A stretch of DNA of 64,000 nt, taken from the NCBI GenBank assembly GCA_014800245.1, contig JAAVGM010000006.1:45803-109802 (forward strand). The letters are read 5' to 3'. The DNA comes from Bacteroidales bacterium. GTDB taxonomy: Bacteria > Bacteroidota > Bacteroidia > Bacteroidales > Muribaculaceae. The notes under the pieces were generated by a model. The model saw only the letters and a program-made list of their open reading frames with translations, did not search any database and was not told the DNA's origin. The first letter of the stretch is position 1, and the number at the start of each line of letters is the position of its first letter. Of the stretch, positions 25,090-35,177 are shown one piece after another. Both the position numbers and the translations under genes were made by a program.

Positions 25090-26355
25090 TTATCTCCTTG
25101 ATGCGATCACATCCTTGTAAATGTCGATCACTTTCTTTCCGGCTTTCTCCCATGTAATGCCATGAATTTCTTCGATTCCTCGATCGCGGAGAGTATTGTG
25201 AAGCGCCGGATAGGATATGAGGGCGTGCATTGCGTCGGCCATTGCATCGATATCCCAGTAATCTGTCTTTATCACATTCTCAAGAATCTCGGCACATCCG
25301 CTCTGCTTGGATATGATGGAAGGAACTCCCATCTCCATAGCCTCCAGGGGCGAGATACCGAAAGGCTCCGACACAGAGGGCATCACATATACATCCGAAT
25401 CGCGGAACATCTGATACACCTCTTTTCCGCGAAGGAAGCCTGTGAAGTGGAAACGATCCGCAATACCACGCTTGGCGGCAAGCTTGATCATTGCTGCTTC
25501 CATGTCACCACCGCCGGCCATCACAAAACGGACATTCTTATTTTTCTGGAGCACCTTTGCAGCTGCCTCCACAAAATATTCCGGTCCCTTCTGCATTGTG
25601 ATACGCCCAAGGAATGTGATCACCTTATCCTTGCTTTCACGCTTTTCAAGGTTAAGAAGTTCGTCGCTCAATGGGATAACGGCATTATGCACTGTCGTCA
25701 CCTTCGCCGGGTCGATTCCATATTTGTCGATCACAGTGCGTCGTGTAAGCTCCGACACTGTAATGATATGGTCGGCATTCATCATTCCATCTTTCTCGAT
25801 GGAGAACACCGTGGGATTCGGCTTCCCTCGCGAACGGTCGAACTCGGATGCATGCACATGAATCACGAGCGGTTTGCCGGTAACATTCTTTGCATGTATT
25901 CCGGCAGGATATGTGAGCCAGTCGTGGGAATGGATTATATCGAAATCCACGGTGCGTGCTATCACACCTGCCACGATTGAATAATTGTTGATCTCTTCAA
26001 GAATATTGTCGGGATAACGACCGGAAAACTCAATGCATCCAAGATCGTTGAGACGGAGATAATTGAAATCGGCATAGATATGATCGCGCAGGTCGAAATA
26101 GAGTTGCGGATTCATCACATTCCCTATTCGGCTCTGGACATAATCCCAATTCACATCACGCCATGCCACAGGAGTGTTGCACGCTCCTATTATATTAGCA
26201 AATCCCTTCTCCTCGTCGCCATAGGGCTTGGGAATCACGAATGTGATCTCCATATCCCCATTATTATACATCCCTTTTGTCAGTCCGTAGCTGGCTGTTC
26301 CCAATCCTCCGAGAATATGAGGAGGAAACTCCCAGCCAAACATTAATGCTTTCAT
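25090..26355 (-). CDS. Glycosyltransferase family 4, glycogen/starch synthase-like
   Basis: 421-residue GT-B enzyme, probably elongating alpha-1,4-glucan or glycogen from an NDP-glucose. The N-terminal domain begins MKALMFGWEFPPHILGGLGT, a Gly-Gly-Leu sugar-nucleotide loop as in glycogen synthases; HSHDWLTYPAG is typical. The C-terminal domain has ITFLGRITMQKGPEYFVEAA and the E-x7-E-like block PSVSEPFGISPLEAMEMG. This type is shorter than GlgA and is the usual Bacteroidota glycogen synthase candidate in front of GH57. Only 5 bases separate it from the debranching enzyme. Confidence 0.92.
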   Translation of the reverse strand: MKALMFGWEFPPHILGGLGTASYGLTKGMYNNGDMEITFVIPKPYGDEEKGFANIIGACNTPVAWRDVNWDYVQSRIGNVMNPQLYFDLRDHIYADFNYLRLNDLGCIEFSGRYPDNILEEINNYSIVAGVIARTVDFDIIHSHDWLTYPAGIHAKNVTGKPLVIHVHASEFDRSRGKPNPTVFSIEKDGMMNADHIITVSELTRRTVIDKYGIDPAKVTTVHNAVIPLSDELLNLEKRESKDKVITFLGRITMQKGPEYFVEAAAKVLQKNKNVRFVMAGGGDMEAAMIKLAAKRGIADRFHFTGFLRGKEVYQMFRDSDVYVMPSVSEPFGISPLEAMEMGVPSIISKQSGCAEILENVIKTDYWDIDAMADAMHALISYPALHNTLRDRGIEEIHGITWEKAGKKVIDIYKDVIASRR

Positions 26356-26360
26356 ATTCG

Positions 26361-28325
26361 TCAGTCGGTTTGAGAGGTTAAGAGTTTATTCATTTGTTTC
26401 ACACTCTTCAGGGTGCGGAGAATCTCGCCTACATTCTTAGCTGTGCTGACAGCCCCTCGGCCTGTGAAGGGAGGGTTTCCGTCGTATAGCTCGGAGAGCG
26501 ATCCGATGCATCCTTCAGTCATCTCATCTTCATATCCAATGAGCATTCTCTCGATGAATGAGAGACCGCTTACGCCGAACACCTTGAAATATGCATCTGC
26601 ATAGAATCCGAAGAGCCATGGACGAGCCGGACCCTGATGCACGGCATATTCACGTTCGATCGGACCTCCTACATATGTAGGATTATATGCATAGCTCTTT
26701 GGCGAGAGCGAACGAAGCCCTTTCGGGGTGAGAAGCTCGCGGGTGCAAAGGTCAAGCACCTTCTTGCGCTGACGACGATCGAGAGGCGAATATTCCAAGC
26801 CGATTGCAATAGCCATATTCGGGCGAACCTCCAGATCGGTGTAGCTTCCGTTCACATAATCGTAGAGGTATCCGTAATTGTTGAGGAATGTTTCGAGGAA
26901 TGAGGTCTTGATAGTCTCGGCAAGAGAATCGAGCTCGGCGCGATAATCCTCTGCCTCCTTCTCATTTTCCAGAAGAGCGCTTAGGAATCTGACTGCATTA
27001 TACCATAGCGCGTTAAATTCAAGGATATACCCCGTGCGCGGAATAATAGGCTTACCGTTGATAGATGCTGAAAGCCATGTCACAGGAGAATTGACACCGT
27101 CAGAGCTTACCAGACCATTGGGATTAAGATGAAGATTCTTCACTTTTCCTCCTCTTACGGCCTCGACAAGATACTTCACATCCTCTCCATATTTCTCATA
27201 ACATTTGGCGGAATCTGTCTGACGTTTGTATTGTTGGATTGCCCATATTGTCCAAAGAGGGATATCAGGAAGATCAATCTCTCCTATCGTGGAATCTTTC
27301 TCCCCTGTCTCAAGATATCTTCTGAGGGCATTGAGCATCGTGCAAAGGATTTCATGATAGTCATCTTCATGATTGATTGCGAGCGTACACCCTGGAAGAG
27401 CAATTAGCTCATCACGTCCACGAACATTATACCATGGATAGCCCGCCATGATATACATTCCACCTGTCTTTTTCAAATAAAACTGCTTTGCCGAGTTTTT
27501 AAGGCAGTTGTAGAAACTTGTGCGGCAGGTACGTGTCTCAAGTTCCTTCTCGTAGGTTTCCTCGAATGTTGCAGGATCGGTCTCGAAGGTTGAGGCAGAG
27601 AAGATAATCGATTCCCCCTTCTTGATGGGAAGCTCGAAATATCCCGGCACCCAAAGATCCTCCTTATAGGGGATGCCGCGGACCTTATCCTTTACATATT
27701 CTATGCCGTTATACCAATGACCGTCGTTAACCCATGCCACAGGTTTATTAAACTGCATGTAAAGCTCGGGATAACCTTCATAAAGACATGTTGCGATACC
27801 GTTTTCAACAGGTTTGATATCCTTATTGATCACTCCATTCTCCACACAAAGGTCGTTGGCATTTCTGAAAGCCAAGAATGGCTTGAAGCGAAGATAAGTA
27901 TCGGAGTGTGCTTCAACAAGGGTATATTTAATTAAAATTCGGTTTTCGTGTGAGATAAACACCTTCTCCTTTGTAAGGATCACTCCTCCCACACGATATG
28001 TCATCACAGGGACACTTTCACAATTAAATTCTCGGATATATTTATGTCCGTTCGGACTGAACACATTGTCGCCATATTGATGCAGCCCCAAGTTGAAGGG
28101 AGCGCCATGCTGAATCACCGACTCATCAAGCGACGAAAGGAGTACATGTGCCTTATCATCCATCTCCGGAATCGGGATCACGAGCAGTCCATGCTGCTTT
28201 CGCGTATTACATCCAACAATTGTGGTGCAATGATACGCGCCCGACTTGTTGGTGCGAAGCATCTCCTTGGGCAGGCTCTGCTCCAGATTGATCATAAGAC
28301 TCTTGTCAAATTTAAGATAACTCAT
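26361..28325 (-). CDS. Glycogen debranching enzyme (amylo-alpha-1,6-glucosidase, GH133)
   Basis: 654-residue cytosolic enzyme that removes alpha-1,6 branch glucosyl residues of glycogen. The N-terminal Bac_rhamnosid-like GDE_N domain (RTNKSGAYHCTTIVGCNTRK) is followed by the (alpha/alpha)6 barrel: AGYPWYNVRGRDELIALPG with the acidic Asp/Glu pair, GLVSSDGVNSPVTWL, and the late RPWLFGFYADAYF. Length is normal. First gene of the glycogen operon; a full-consensus promoter lies 89 bases upstream. Together with the GT4 and GH57 proteins it forms a synthesis and remodelling set for storage polysaccharide. Confidence 0.93.
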   Translation of the reverse strand: MSYLKFDKSLMINLEQSLPKEMLRTNKSGAYHCTTIVGCNTRKQHGLLVIPIPEMDDKAHVLLSSLDESVIQHGAPFNLGLHQYGDNVFSPNGHKYIREFNCESVPVMTYRVGGVILTKEKVFISHENRILIKYTLVEAHSDTYLRFKPFLAFRNANDLCVENGVINKDIKPVENGIATCLYEGYPELYMQFNKPVAWVNDGHWYNGIEYVKDKVRGIPYKEDLWVPGYFELPIKKGESIIFSASTFETDPATFEETYEKELETRTCRTSFYNCLKNSAKQFYLKKTGGMYIMAGYPWYNVRGRDELIALPGCTLAINHEDDYHEILCTMLNALRRYLETGEKDSTIGEIDLPDIPLWTIWAIQQYKRQTDSAKCYEKYGEDVKYLVEAVRGGKVKNLHLNPNGLVSSDGVNSPVTWLSASINGKPIIPRTGYILEFNALWYNAVRFLSALLENEKEAEDYRAELDSLAETIKTSFLETFLNNYGYLYDYVNGSYTDLEVRPNMAIAIGLEYSPLDRRQRKKVLDLCTRELLTPKGLRSLSPKSYAYNPTYVGGPIEREYAVHQGPARPWLFGFYADAYFKVFGVSGLSFIERMLIGYEDEMTEGCIGSLSELYDGNPPFTGRGAVSTAKNVGEILRTLKSVKQMNKLLTSQTD

Positions 28326-28413
28326 GACTATTTTTGCTATAACGGGTTTGTACTATAATTTCTATTCTTGATTCGCATATGAGAAGAGGAGTTTTGCTGG
28401 TATCATAATTTCA

Positions 28414-28444
28414 CAAAGTTAGTGCATTCATTCTATAAATGCAA
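28414..28444 (-). promoter_or_regulatory. Promoter of the glycogen operon
   Basis: On the minus strand: TTG (28444-28442), 20 bases, then TAACTTTG (28421-28414). Full Bacteroidota consensus, giving a leader of about 80 bases before the debranching enzyme gene. Confidence 0.82.
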
Positions 28445-28582
28445 CTTATTATTTATGTTTTGTAATATAATTTTTCATATTTTCATCATATTTTATCGCT
28501 TTCGCTTTATTTTTTATAATTTAAAAATCAGTGGTTCTGTTCACTCAAAAATTGAAAAAAATTTTTTTCAATAAATTTCTAT

Positions 28583-28614
28583 AAAAAAGAACGCGCCGCA
28601 TTTCTGCGACGCGC
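28583..28614 (-). terminator. Terminator of the nuo-atp cluster
   Basis: On the minus strand a 10-bp GC-rich stem (with two G-T pairs) closes a GAAA tetraloop and is followed by TCTTTTTTAT, 36 bases after the nuoN stop. A strong intrinsic terminator at the end of the 18-gene run. Confidence 0.9.
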
Positions 28615-28649
28615 CTCGAAACATATTTGGAATAGTAATTTCTTCCTGA

Positions 28650-30110
28650 TTAAATCAAGATCCCATATGCTGTCTGCACTGCTTCGTAACAGTAATCGTA
28701 GATATAAGGAACGAGTCCGAAGAACACGATACCTGCAACGCAGATCCAGAGAGCTATGCGCTCGCCTGTTGTGCTTCTGAATGCTTCCACCTTCGCCTCG
28801 CCGGGCTTAATCCAGATGGCTTTCACCACAAGGAGATAATAATAAAGCGAGATGATGGTATTGATAAGCGCAATGAGAACGAGCATATAAAGCGCCATTG
28901 AGCCTGTTGAAGTCACGGAAGTGAAGATGAGTATCTTGCTGAAGAATCCTGCGAATGGAGGAATACCTGCCAAGGAGAACATTGCAAGAGTCATTGCAAA
29001 CGACAACCAAGGATTGGTCTTGTGAAGACCATCATAGTCGTCCATGCTGAGCTTCCCTGTCTGGTTCTCTATGCTTGAGATTACGGCGAATGCACCAAGG
29101 TTGCTGACAATGTAAACAAAGATGTAGAACATCATTGATGCCAAACCGAAATTACCTGCCATCACGCCAAGCATGATGTAACCGGCCTGCGAGATTGAAG
29201 AGAATGCCATGAATCGCTTCATGTTCTTCTGACGCATAGCGAAGAGGTTACCTACAGTGATTGTAAGGATAATCACGGCATACATCATCCATTCCCAAAG
29301 ATCGCTATAGACTGCTCCAAACACCTGAACGAAGATGATGAAGAAGGCATAAGCGGCAGCTCCTTTTGATACAACTGAAAGATAGCTGGTGATTGCCGTG
29401 GGGGCACCCTGATATACATCAGCTGTCCAAAGGTGGAAAGGTACGAGCGAAAGCTTGAAACCGATACCTGCAATCAAGAATGCAAGGCCAACGATAAGAA
29501 GACCGCTGCGTTCTCCGGCTGCTATTGATGCCGCGATATCTCCGAAATAGAGCGAACCTCCTGAAAGAGCATATACGTAGGAAAGACCTGCCATAAGAAT
29601 TGCTGAGGAGAATACAGCTGTCAGAATATATTTCACGGCTGCCTCATGGCTTTCGTAATGCTTCTTGTTGAATGCCACAAGAGCGGCAAGAGGAAGCGAT
29701 GCTGATTCAAGACCAATGATGAAGAGAAGGAAGTGACGAGCTGAAATCATAAGATACATTCCGAAGAGTGTCACGAGAATCAACTCATAGAATTCCCCCT
29801 TTCGGATGGCCACTTCATCTGATTCAGTCCATTTCGCACTCTGAAGGAACACGATGAACACACCGATATTCAATATAGCCTTCATCGCCTTGCAGGCTGT
29901 GTCGTCAACATACATCCCGCCGAAGATGGCCTCTCCCGATGCGGGAATTAGCCAGATGGCTACGGTAGCGAGTCCAAACAATATGGTGGTGAAGGGAGTT
30001 AGAATCTTTTTCTGTCCCTCTCCGCAGAATGTGTCAAACAGAAAGACGATAAGGAACAGACCCAGAATTATGAGCTCGGGCAACATTGCCCCAAATTGTG
30101 AATAATCCAT
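28650..30110 (-). CDS. nuoN: NADH-quinone oxidoreductase subunit N
   Basis: Antiporter-like proton-channel subunit of complex I in the inner membrane. 486 residues with about 14 helices. The conserved Glu in TM5 (FIIGLESASLPLAALVAF) and the block LVPFHLWTADVYQGAPTAIT with the upstream Lys-like channel residues are present. Last gene of the nuo-atp run, before a strong terminator, 32 bases after nuoM. Confidence 0.95.
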   Translation of the reverse strand: MDYSQFGAMLPELIILGLFLIVFLFDTFCGEGQKKILTPFTTILFGLATVAIWLIPASGEAIFGGMYVDDTACKAMKAILNIGVFIVFLQSAKWTESDEVAIRKGEFYELILVTLFGMYLMISARHFLLFIIGLESASLPLAALVAFNKKHYESHEAAVKYILTAVFSSAILMAGLSYVYALSGGSLYFGDIAASIAAGERSGLLIVGLAFLIAGIGFKLSLVPFHLWTADVYQGAPTAITSYLSVVSKGAAAYAFFIIFVQVFGAVYSDLWEWMMYAVIILTITVGNLFAMRQKNMKRFMAFSSISQAGYIMLGVMAGNFGLASMMFYIFVYIVSNLGAFAVISSIENQTGKLSMDDYDGLHKTNPWLSFAMTLAMFSLAGIPPFAGFFSKILIFTSVTSTGSMALYMLVLIALINTIISLYYYLLVVKAIWIKPGEAKVEAFRSTTGERIALWICVAGIVFFGLVPYIYDYCYEAVQTAYGILI

Positions 30111-30142
30111 TGTTATTGTTGTTTATAATTCTGAATTGTCGT

Positions 30143-31657
30143 TTAGAATACGGAGTTCAAAGCATTGATGATAGGAACGAAGCTTTCGCGGATCGTATCA
30201 TTGAGCCAGTTGGGGAAGAAACCGATGCCGGCGAGGCATACGATGAGGCTCGCTGTGGCGAGACGCTCCCACCATGCTGCATCAGTCAATTCTCTATGAT
30301 GCTCATTCTGCACCGGGCCGAGAATCACCTTGCCAACCACGCGAAGGATATATACCGCAGTGATCACGATTGATGATGTGCCGGCGATTACAAAGAATCG
30401 ATAGAAGAGCTCGCTGTGCTCAAATGCTCCGAAGAAGATTGTCATCTCTGCCACGAAACCCGAAAGACCCGGAAGACCCAAAGATGCAAAACCGGCAATC
30501 ATATAGCATACTCCCAAATAAGGAAGAATCTGCATCATACCACCCATCTCGCGGATGTCGCGTGTGTGTGTACGACCGTAAATCATACCGATCAAGGCAA
30601 AGAAGAGCGCCGTCATCAAACCGTGTGAAAGCATCTGAAGAATACCACCGGTCATTGCGGTCTGATTAAGCATCAAGATTGCAAAGAGCACCATACCACA
30701 GTGGGAAACCGAAGAGTATGCATTGATATACTTGAGGTCGGTCTGAACACATGCGGAGAAGGCTCCATACACCACTGAGATACCTGTAAGGATAATGAAG
30801 ATCCATGAAAGCTCCTGGGCTGCCGAGGGAAGAAGGAAGATCGCGATGCGGAAGCAACCGTAACCTCCAAGCTTCATAAGCACACCTGCGTGGAGCATTG
30901 ACACTGCTGTAGGCGCACAAGCATGACCGTCGGGCGACCATGTGTGGAAGGGGAACATCGCGCCGAGAACACCGAATCCAACGAATGTGAAGCAGAAAAG
31001 AAGATTCTGCCATGAAGGATCGATAGAGGCATTGTGTGAGATCTCAAGGATGTTCCATGTGTGAACGCTCCCTTCGGGAGTGCCGTGCCAGTAGATTCCA
31101 AGAAGACCGAGCATAAGGAAAGCAGAACCACCCATAAGCATGAGGGTAAGCTTCATTGCTGAATATTCCTTGCGTCCTGTGCCCCATACGCCGATGAGAA
31201 GATACATCGGGATAAGAGCCACCTCATAGAACATGAACATGGTGAACATGTCGATTGAGATAAAGAACCCGTACACACCTGTAGAGAGAAGACAGAACCA
31301 AAGGAAGAAGTTCTTGGGAAGAGGATCAATTTTCCAGGAAGCGAATGTTCCTGCAAATACTATAATGCTCGAAAGCAGAAGCATCAGGACGGAAATTCCA
31401 TCTACACCTACTGCCAAATGAATATTCAAAGGAGCATACCACATCCAACTGCCCACATAGAGCATTTCGGATGCATCGCCGGCCGCACGAAGTCCGAGGA
31501 AATCGACAACCAGCCAAATCGACATGGCGAGCAAAACTATTGAGCCTGCCACCATTACCCCGCGGATCGCCTTCATATTGCTATTGCCGCAACATGCAAG
31601 CCCGATCATCATAATGACGGGGACGATTACAAACCAGATTAAGATATTACTAAACAT
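30143..31657 (-). CDS. nuoM: NADH-quinone oxidoreductase subunit M
   Basis: Second antiporter-like subunit, 504 residues. The key Glu is in FYEVALIPMYLLIGVWG; the channel segment FPFHTWSPDGHACAPTAVSM and helix LMKLGGYGCFRIAIF are typical of NuoM. It pumps protons during quinone reduction by complex I. It follows nuoL by 36 bases. Confidence 0.95.
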   Translation of the reverse strand: MFSNILIWFVIVPVIMMIGLACCGNSNMKAIRGVMVAGSIVLLAMSIWLVVDFLGLRAAGDASEMLYVGSWMWYAPLNIHLAVGVDGISVLMLLLSSIIVFAGTFASWKIDPLPKNFFLWFCLLSTGVYGFFISIDMFTMFMFYEVALIPMYLLIGVWGTGRKEYSAMKLTLMLMGGSAFLMLGLLGIYWHGTPEGSVHTWNILEISHNASIDPSWQNLLFCFTFVGFGVLGAMFPFHTWSPDGHACAPTAVSMLHAGVLMKLGGYGCFRIAIFLLPSAAQELSWIFIILTGISVVYGAFSACVQTDLKYINAYSSVSHCGMVLFAILMLNQTAMTGGILQMLSHGLMTALFFALIGMIYGRTHTRDIREMGGMMQILPYLGVCYMIAGFASLGLPGLSGFVAEMTIFFGAFEHSELFYRFFVIAGTSSIVITAVYILRVVGKVILGPVQNEHHRELTDAAWWERLATASLIVCLAGIGFFPNWLNDTIRESFVPIINALNSVF

Positions 31658-31693
31658 GATGTAACGTTAATTATGCTTTAAGCAATATGAATT

Positions 31694-33622
31694 TTATAAA
31701 ATACAGATCCATGTGATAGCTGCAAGAAGGAGTGCGCCGAGGAAATACCAAACCACGTAGGTCTGTACGCTTCCGCTCTGCATACCCTTGATCTTGACTG
31801 AAACAAACTGCGTCATGGAAGCGAAAGCATCCATTGTTGCATCAATCACATGACGGTCGAACCATGCAATCCCCTTGCAGATTCCACCGAAGATGATCTT
31901 GCGGGTTACAAACAGATAGATTTCATCCCAGTAGAAACGACGGTTGGCCGCGGTCCAAAGTGCGGGAAGTGCCTGTTTCATTGCGGCAGGCTTGTTGTTC
32001 TTCTTGAGATACAACCATGCCGACAATGCAATTGCCACTACTGCCACTGTCAATGAAGTGGCCGCCACAGTGGGATCAATATGTATATTGTATGCTTCAC
32101 GGTTCCATGTAACGAAATGTCCGAAGGGGATGAATCCTGCAACGCATGATACAGCAGCAAGAATCAACAATGGAACTGACATCTGCCAAGGAGCATCGTG
32201 AGGCTTGTGCTCTTTGTAGTGAGGATTCTCCTCCCACCAGAACACGAGGAAGTACATACGGAACATATAGAATGCTGTAAGACCTGCCACCATTGTCATC
32301 CATGCGCCCCAGAATGTGCTGTAACCATACATTGCGCTCAGCATCTCATCTTTTGAGAAGAAGCCGGAGAAAGGCCAGATACCTGCAATGGCAAGACATC
32401 CGATGAGGAATGTCCAATGAGTGATCGGCATATATTTGCGAAGACCGCCCATCGCAGTGTAGTTGTTGCTGTGTACGGCATGAATCAACGAACCAGCCCC
32501 GAGGAAGAGGAGCGCCTTGAACATCGCGTGAGTGAAAAGGTGGAACATGGAAGCCATGTAGCCGAGACCTTCATGAATCTCCGGACGTGCCACGCCGAGA
32601 GATACCATCATGAATGCAATCTGAGAGATTGTGGAGAATGCGAGGATTCTCTTGATGTCGATCTGGCAACATGCCACCACCGCTGCATAGAATGCTGTGA
32701 TTGCTCCCACCCAAGTGATGAACTGCATGGATGCATCTTCAAGAAGATAGACGGGGAACATACGAGCCACCAAGTAAACACCGGCAACGACCATTGTTGC
32801 AGCGTGGATAAGTGCAGACACCGGAGTCGGACCCTCCATCGCATCGGGAAGCCAGATATGGAGAGGCATCATTGCTGATTTACCCATACCTCCTGTGAAG
32901 ATCAACACGAGCGCCCATGTGAGCACCGATGCTCCAAGGAAAGATGCACCGGCAGTTGAAGCTACAACCGCTCCGGTGTTATGGGTCAATTCCATGAAGT
33001 TAAATGTCGGGAAGTAGAAGGTAAGAATCAAAATACCGAGCAACATTCCGAGGTCGGCAAAACGGGTCACGATAAATGCCTTCTTTGATGCCGCAACGGC
33101 AGAAGGAAGTTTATAGAAGAATCCGATGAGAAGGAATGATGATACACCCACAAGCTCCCAGAAGATATACATCTGGAAAATGTTGGTAGCTACTACCAAG
33201 CCAAGCATAGAGAATGTGAAGAGAGCTAGGAAAGCGTAATAACGCTGGAATCCCGGTTCATGCTCCATATACCCCCAGCTGTAGAGGTGGACCATAAATG
33301 ATATTGTGGAGATCACCACAAGCATCATCGCGCAGATAGGATCGAGCAGGAAGCCGATCTTTACTACAAGACGCTCAGTGAAGGCCAGCCAAGTCACATC
33401 AAACACCTGCAACTGCTGACGCACCCCATCTACAATGAAGTTCTCGTCGCCACTGAAAAAATAGCGGAATGCAACTGTATAACAGATTGCAAGAAGAGTC
33501 GCATTGGCAAGTATGCCGAGCACGCCGGCTACTTTACGCGGCATCTTCACACCACCGAGTCCCAACACCAAGAACATGGTGAAAGGAATCGCCAGAATTA
33601 AAATAGGAAGAGTAACGCCCAT
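31694..33622 (-). CDS. nuoL: NADH-quinone oxidoreductase subunit L
   Basis: Largest membrane subunit of complex I, 642 residues, with the distal proton channel and the lateral helix that braces the arm. Markers: ELVGVSSFLLIGFF (conserved Glu), GGMGKSAMMPLHIWLPDAME (conserved Lys), and PVSALIHAATMVVAGVYLVA. The C-terminal long amphipathic region and last helix (WYFLGALLLAAITWI) are present, so it is full length. Follows nuoK by 30 bases. Confidence 0.96.
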   Translation of the reverse strand: MGVTLPILILAIPFTMFLVLGLGGVKMPRKVAGVLGILANATLLAICYTVAFRYFFSGDENFIVDGVRQQLQVFDVTWLAFTERLVVKIGFLLDPICAMMLVVISTISFMVHLYSWGYMEHEPGFQRYYAFLALFTFSMLGLVVATNIFQMYIFWELVGVSSFLLIGFFYKLPSAVAASKKAFIVTRFADLGMLLGILILTFYFPTFNFMELTHNTGAVVASTAGASFLGASVLTWALVLIFTGGMGKSAMMPLHIWLPDAMEGPTPVSALIHAATMVVAGVYLVARMFPVYLLEDASMQFITWVGAITAFYAAVVACCQIDIKRILAFSTISQIAFMMVSLGVARPEIHEGLGYMASMFHLFTHAMFKALLFLGAGSLIHAVHSNNYTAMGGLRKYMPITHWTFLIGCLAIAGIWPFSGFFSKDEMLSAMYGYSTFWGAWMTMVAGLTAFYMFRMYFLVFWWEENPHYKEHKPHDAPWQMSVPLLILAAVSCVAGFIPFGHFVTWNREAYNIHIDPTVAATSLTVAVVAIALSAWLYLKKNNKPAAMKQALPALWTAANRRFYWDEIYLFVTRKIIFGGICKGIAWFDRHVIDATMDAFASMTQFVSVKIKGMQSGSVQTYVVWYFLGALLLAAITWICIL

Positions 33623-33652
33623 ACTATTATATTCTTTTTGCCTCTGTCAATA

Positions 33653-33964
33653 TCAGTGGCGCATTTCTTTTGCTGAGTTAATATCTGTGTTTCCGATCGC
33701 ACGGTAGATATTGATGATGATCGCTATTGCCACTGCGGTCTCAGCTGCTGCAATTGCGATTGCAAAGAGAGTGAATATCATACCCTCCATCTCTCCGGGG
33801 AAAAGGAAACGGTTAAAAATCACGAAATTTAAATCAGCGGAATTCAAGATCAGCTCAAGAGAGATGAGCATAGCGATCATATTCCTGCGGGTGATAAACC
33901 CGAAGACGCCGGCTGTGAACATTATCACGCTCGGCACAAGATACCATAACATACTCAAGTCCAT
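33653..33964 (-). CDS. nuoK: NADH-quinone oxidoreductase subunit K
   Basis: 103 residues, three helices. The conserved Glu pair of the proton path is seen in MISLELILNSADLNFV and in the last helix FTLFAIAIAAAETAVAIAII. Standard length. Spaced 6 bases from nuoJ. Confidence 0.95.
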   Translation of the reverse strand: MDLSMLWYLVPSVIMFTAGVFGFITRRNMIAMLISLELILNSADLNFVIFNRFLFPGEMEGMIFTLFAIAIAAAETAVAIAIIINIYRAIGNTDINSAKEMRH

Positions 33965-33970
33965 AGCCGA

Positions 33971-34498
33971 TTATCTTTTTCTGGCAACTACCACGCCGCC
34001 GATTATACATGCCAATAGCAACACGCTGACTGCCTCGAAGGGCAACAGGTACTGGAATTTCTCACTCCCTACAAGTGCTGTTCCAATCTCATGCATGGTG
34101 ATAGTCTTGCCTGTCTCAATCATCTCAGTGAGAGATGCGCCGTGAAGCAACGGCATATTGAAGAGAGCAAACAGAAGAACCACTAATGACACCACAGATA
34201 AGGATATTCCGAGGAATCTCTTATGATGGGTCAACAATGCTACCTTTTCATCCGGGTGACGGGTGAGAAGGATTGAGAAGACGAACAGCACCATAATGCC
34301 GCCCGCATACACCGCAATCTGCACGGCACCCAAGAACTGGTATCCCAACTGGAAATAGAATACGGCAGTCGAAAGGAGCACAAACAGCAGATATGTGGCT
34401 GAACGCAATATCTTTCGCGACAACACGGTCATCACCGAGAATGTCACCATTGCGATCGCCACAATGAAATATAAGATTATATTTGCGACTGAATCCAT
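33971..34498 (-). CDS. nuoJ: NADH-quinone oxidoreductase subunit J
   Basis: 175 residues, five helices (IILYFIVAIAMVTFSVMTVL near the start; AVQIAVYAGGIMVLFVFSIL holds the conserved TM3 pi-bulge region). Membrane subunit at the junction between the quinone site and the antiporter arm. It starts 13 bases after nuoI. Confidence 0.94.
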   Translation of the reverse strand: MDSVANIILYFIVAIAMVTFSVMTVLSRKILRSATYLLFVLLSTAVFYFQLGYQFLGAVQIAVYAGGIMVLFVFSILLTRHPDEKVALLTHHKRFLGISLSVVSLVVLLFALFNMPLLHGASLTEMIETGKTITMHEIGTALVGSEKFQYLLPFEAVSVLLLACIIGGVVVARKR

Positions 34499-34511
34499 TT
34501 ATATTGTTGTT

Positions 34512-35111
34512 TTAATTTTCAGTTTTCGCTTCATTAGGTTTTGTCTCTGAGGCCGGAGCCGCAGGTTTTGCAGGTGCTTCCGCTGGTTTTGCTGGAGCAG
34601 CCGCAGGAGCTGCGGGTTTAGGCGCGGCAGCAGGCTTAGGTGCCGGTGCCGGGTCTGCCACCTCAGGACGGTAATTGAGTTTCTTTACAAGCTTGTCGCG
34701 TGTGAACACCGCCTGCTCGAAATCATTGGAGAATTCCAACGCATCCTGCGGACATGTAGTCACGCAAAGCATACAGAACGTACAGCTTCCGAGATCATAA
34801 AGATATTCATCAAGCTTACGTTTCTTTTTGCCGTCGGGCAATTCCACCATCTTTGTCTTGAGGGTGATCGTGCCGTTAGGACAATTCATCTGGCAAATGC
34901 CGCAGGCGATACATCTGTGTCGTCCTTCGGCATCATATTTCAATGTCAGTTCGGCTCTGAATCGGTCGGAGATGTTGAGAGTGGCCCTGTTTTCAGGGTA
35001 CTGCTCTGTAATCTTTGGAGTAACAAGCTCCTTGCCGGTGACACCCATGCCGACCAGCAAACTCTTTACACCACTCCCGACTGAGCTGAAATATTCTTTT
35101 ATACTGCCCAT
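34512..35111 (-). CDS. nuoI: NADH-quinone oxidoreductase subunit I with Pro/Ala-rich tail
   Basis: Two-[4Fe-4S] electron-transfer subunit of complex I. Both cluster motifs are complete: CIACGICQMNCP and CTFCMLCVTTCP. 199 residues. The last 45 or so residues, after the ferredoxin fold, are almost only Pro, Ala and Lys (PAPAPKPAAAPKPAAPAAAP and on), a flexible tail not normal for NuoI. First nuo gene after the embedded ATP synthase block; the gap to atpG is 66 bases and contains no TAnnTTTG promoter box on the minus strand. Confidence 0.95.
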   Translation of the reverse strand: MGSIKEYFSSVGSGVKSLLVGMGVTGKELVTPKITEQYPENRATLNISDRFRAELTLKYDAEGRHRCIACGICQMNCPNGTITLKTKMVELPDGKKKRKLDEYLYDLGSCTFCMLCVTTCPQDALEFSNDFEQAVFTRDKLVKKLNYRPEVADPAPAPKPAAAPKPAAPAAAPAKPAEAPAKPAAPASETKPNEAKTEN

Positions 35112-35177
35112 TGTCTTATTTCAAAGTGTTTTCGTTTATTCTGAATTATGAGGCTGTTAATTTTACAAACATCTCTG

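Larger units (their letters stand above)
28326..28649. other. AT-rich intergenic region holding a promoter and a terminator
   Basis: 324 bases without a gene. It contains the glycogen operon promoter (28414-28444) and the terminator of the nuo-atp cluster (28583-28614), both minus strand. Between them (28450-28580) is a very AT-rich stretch with homopolymer runs; I see no further structure. Confidence 0.7.
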
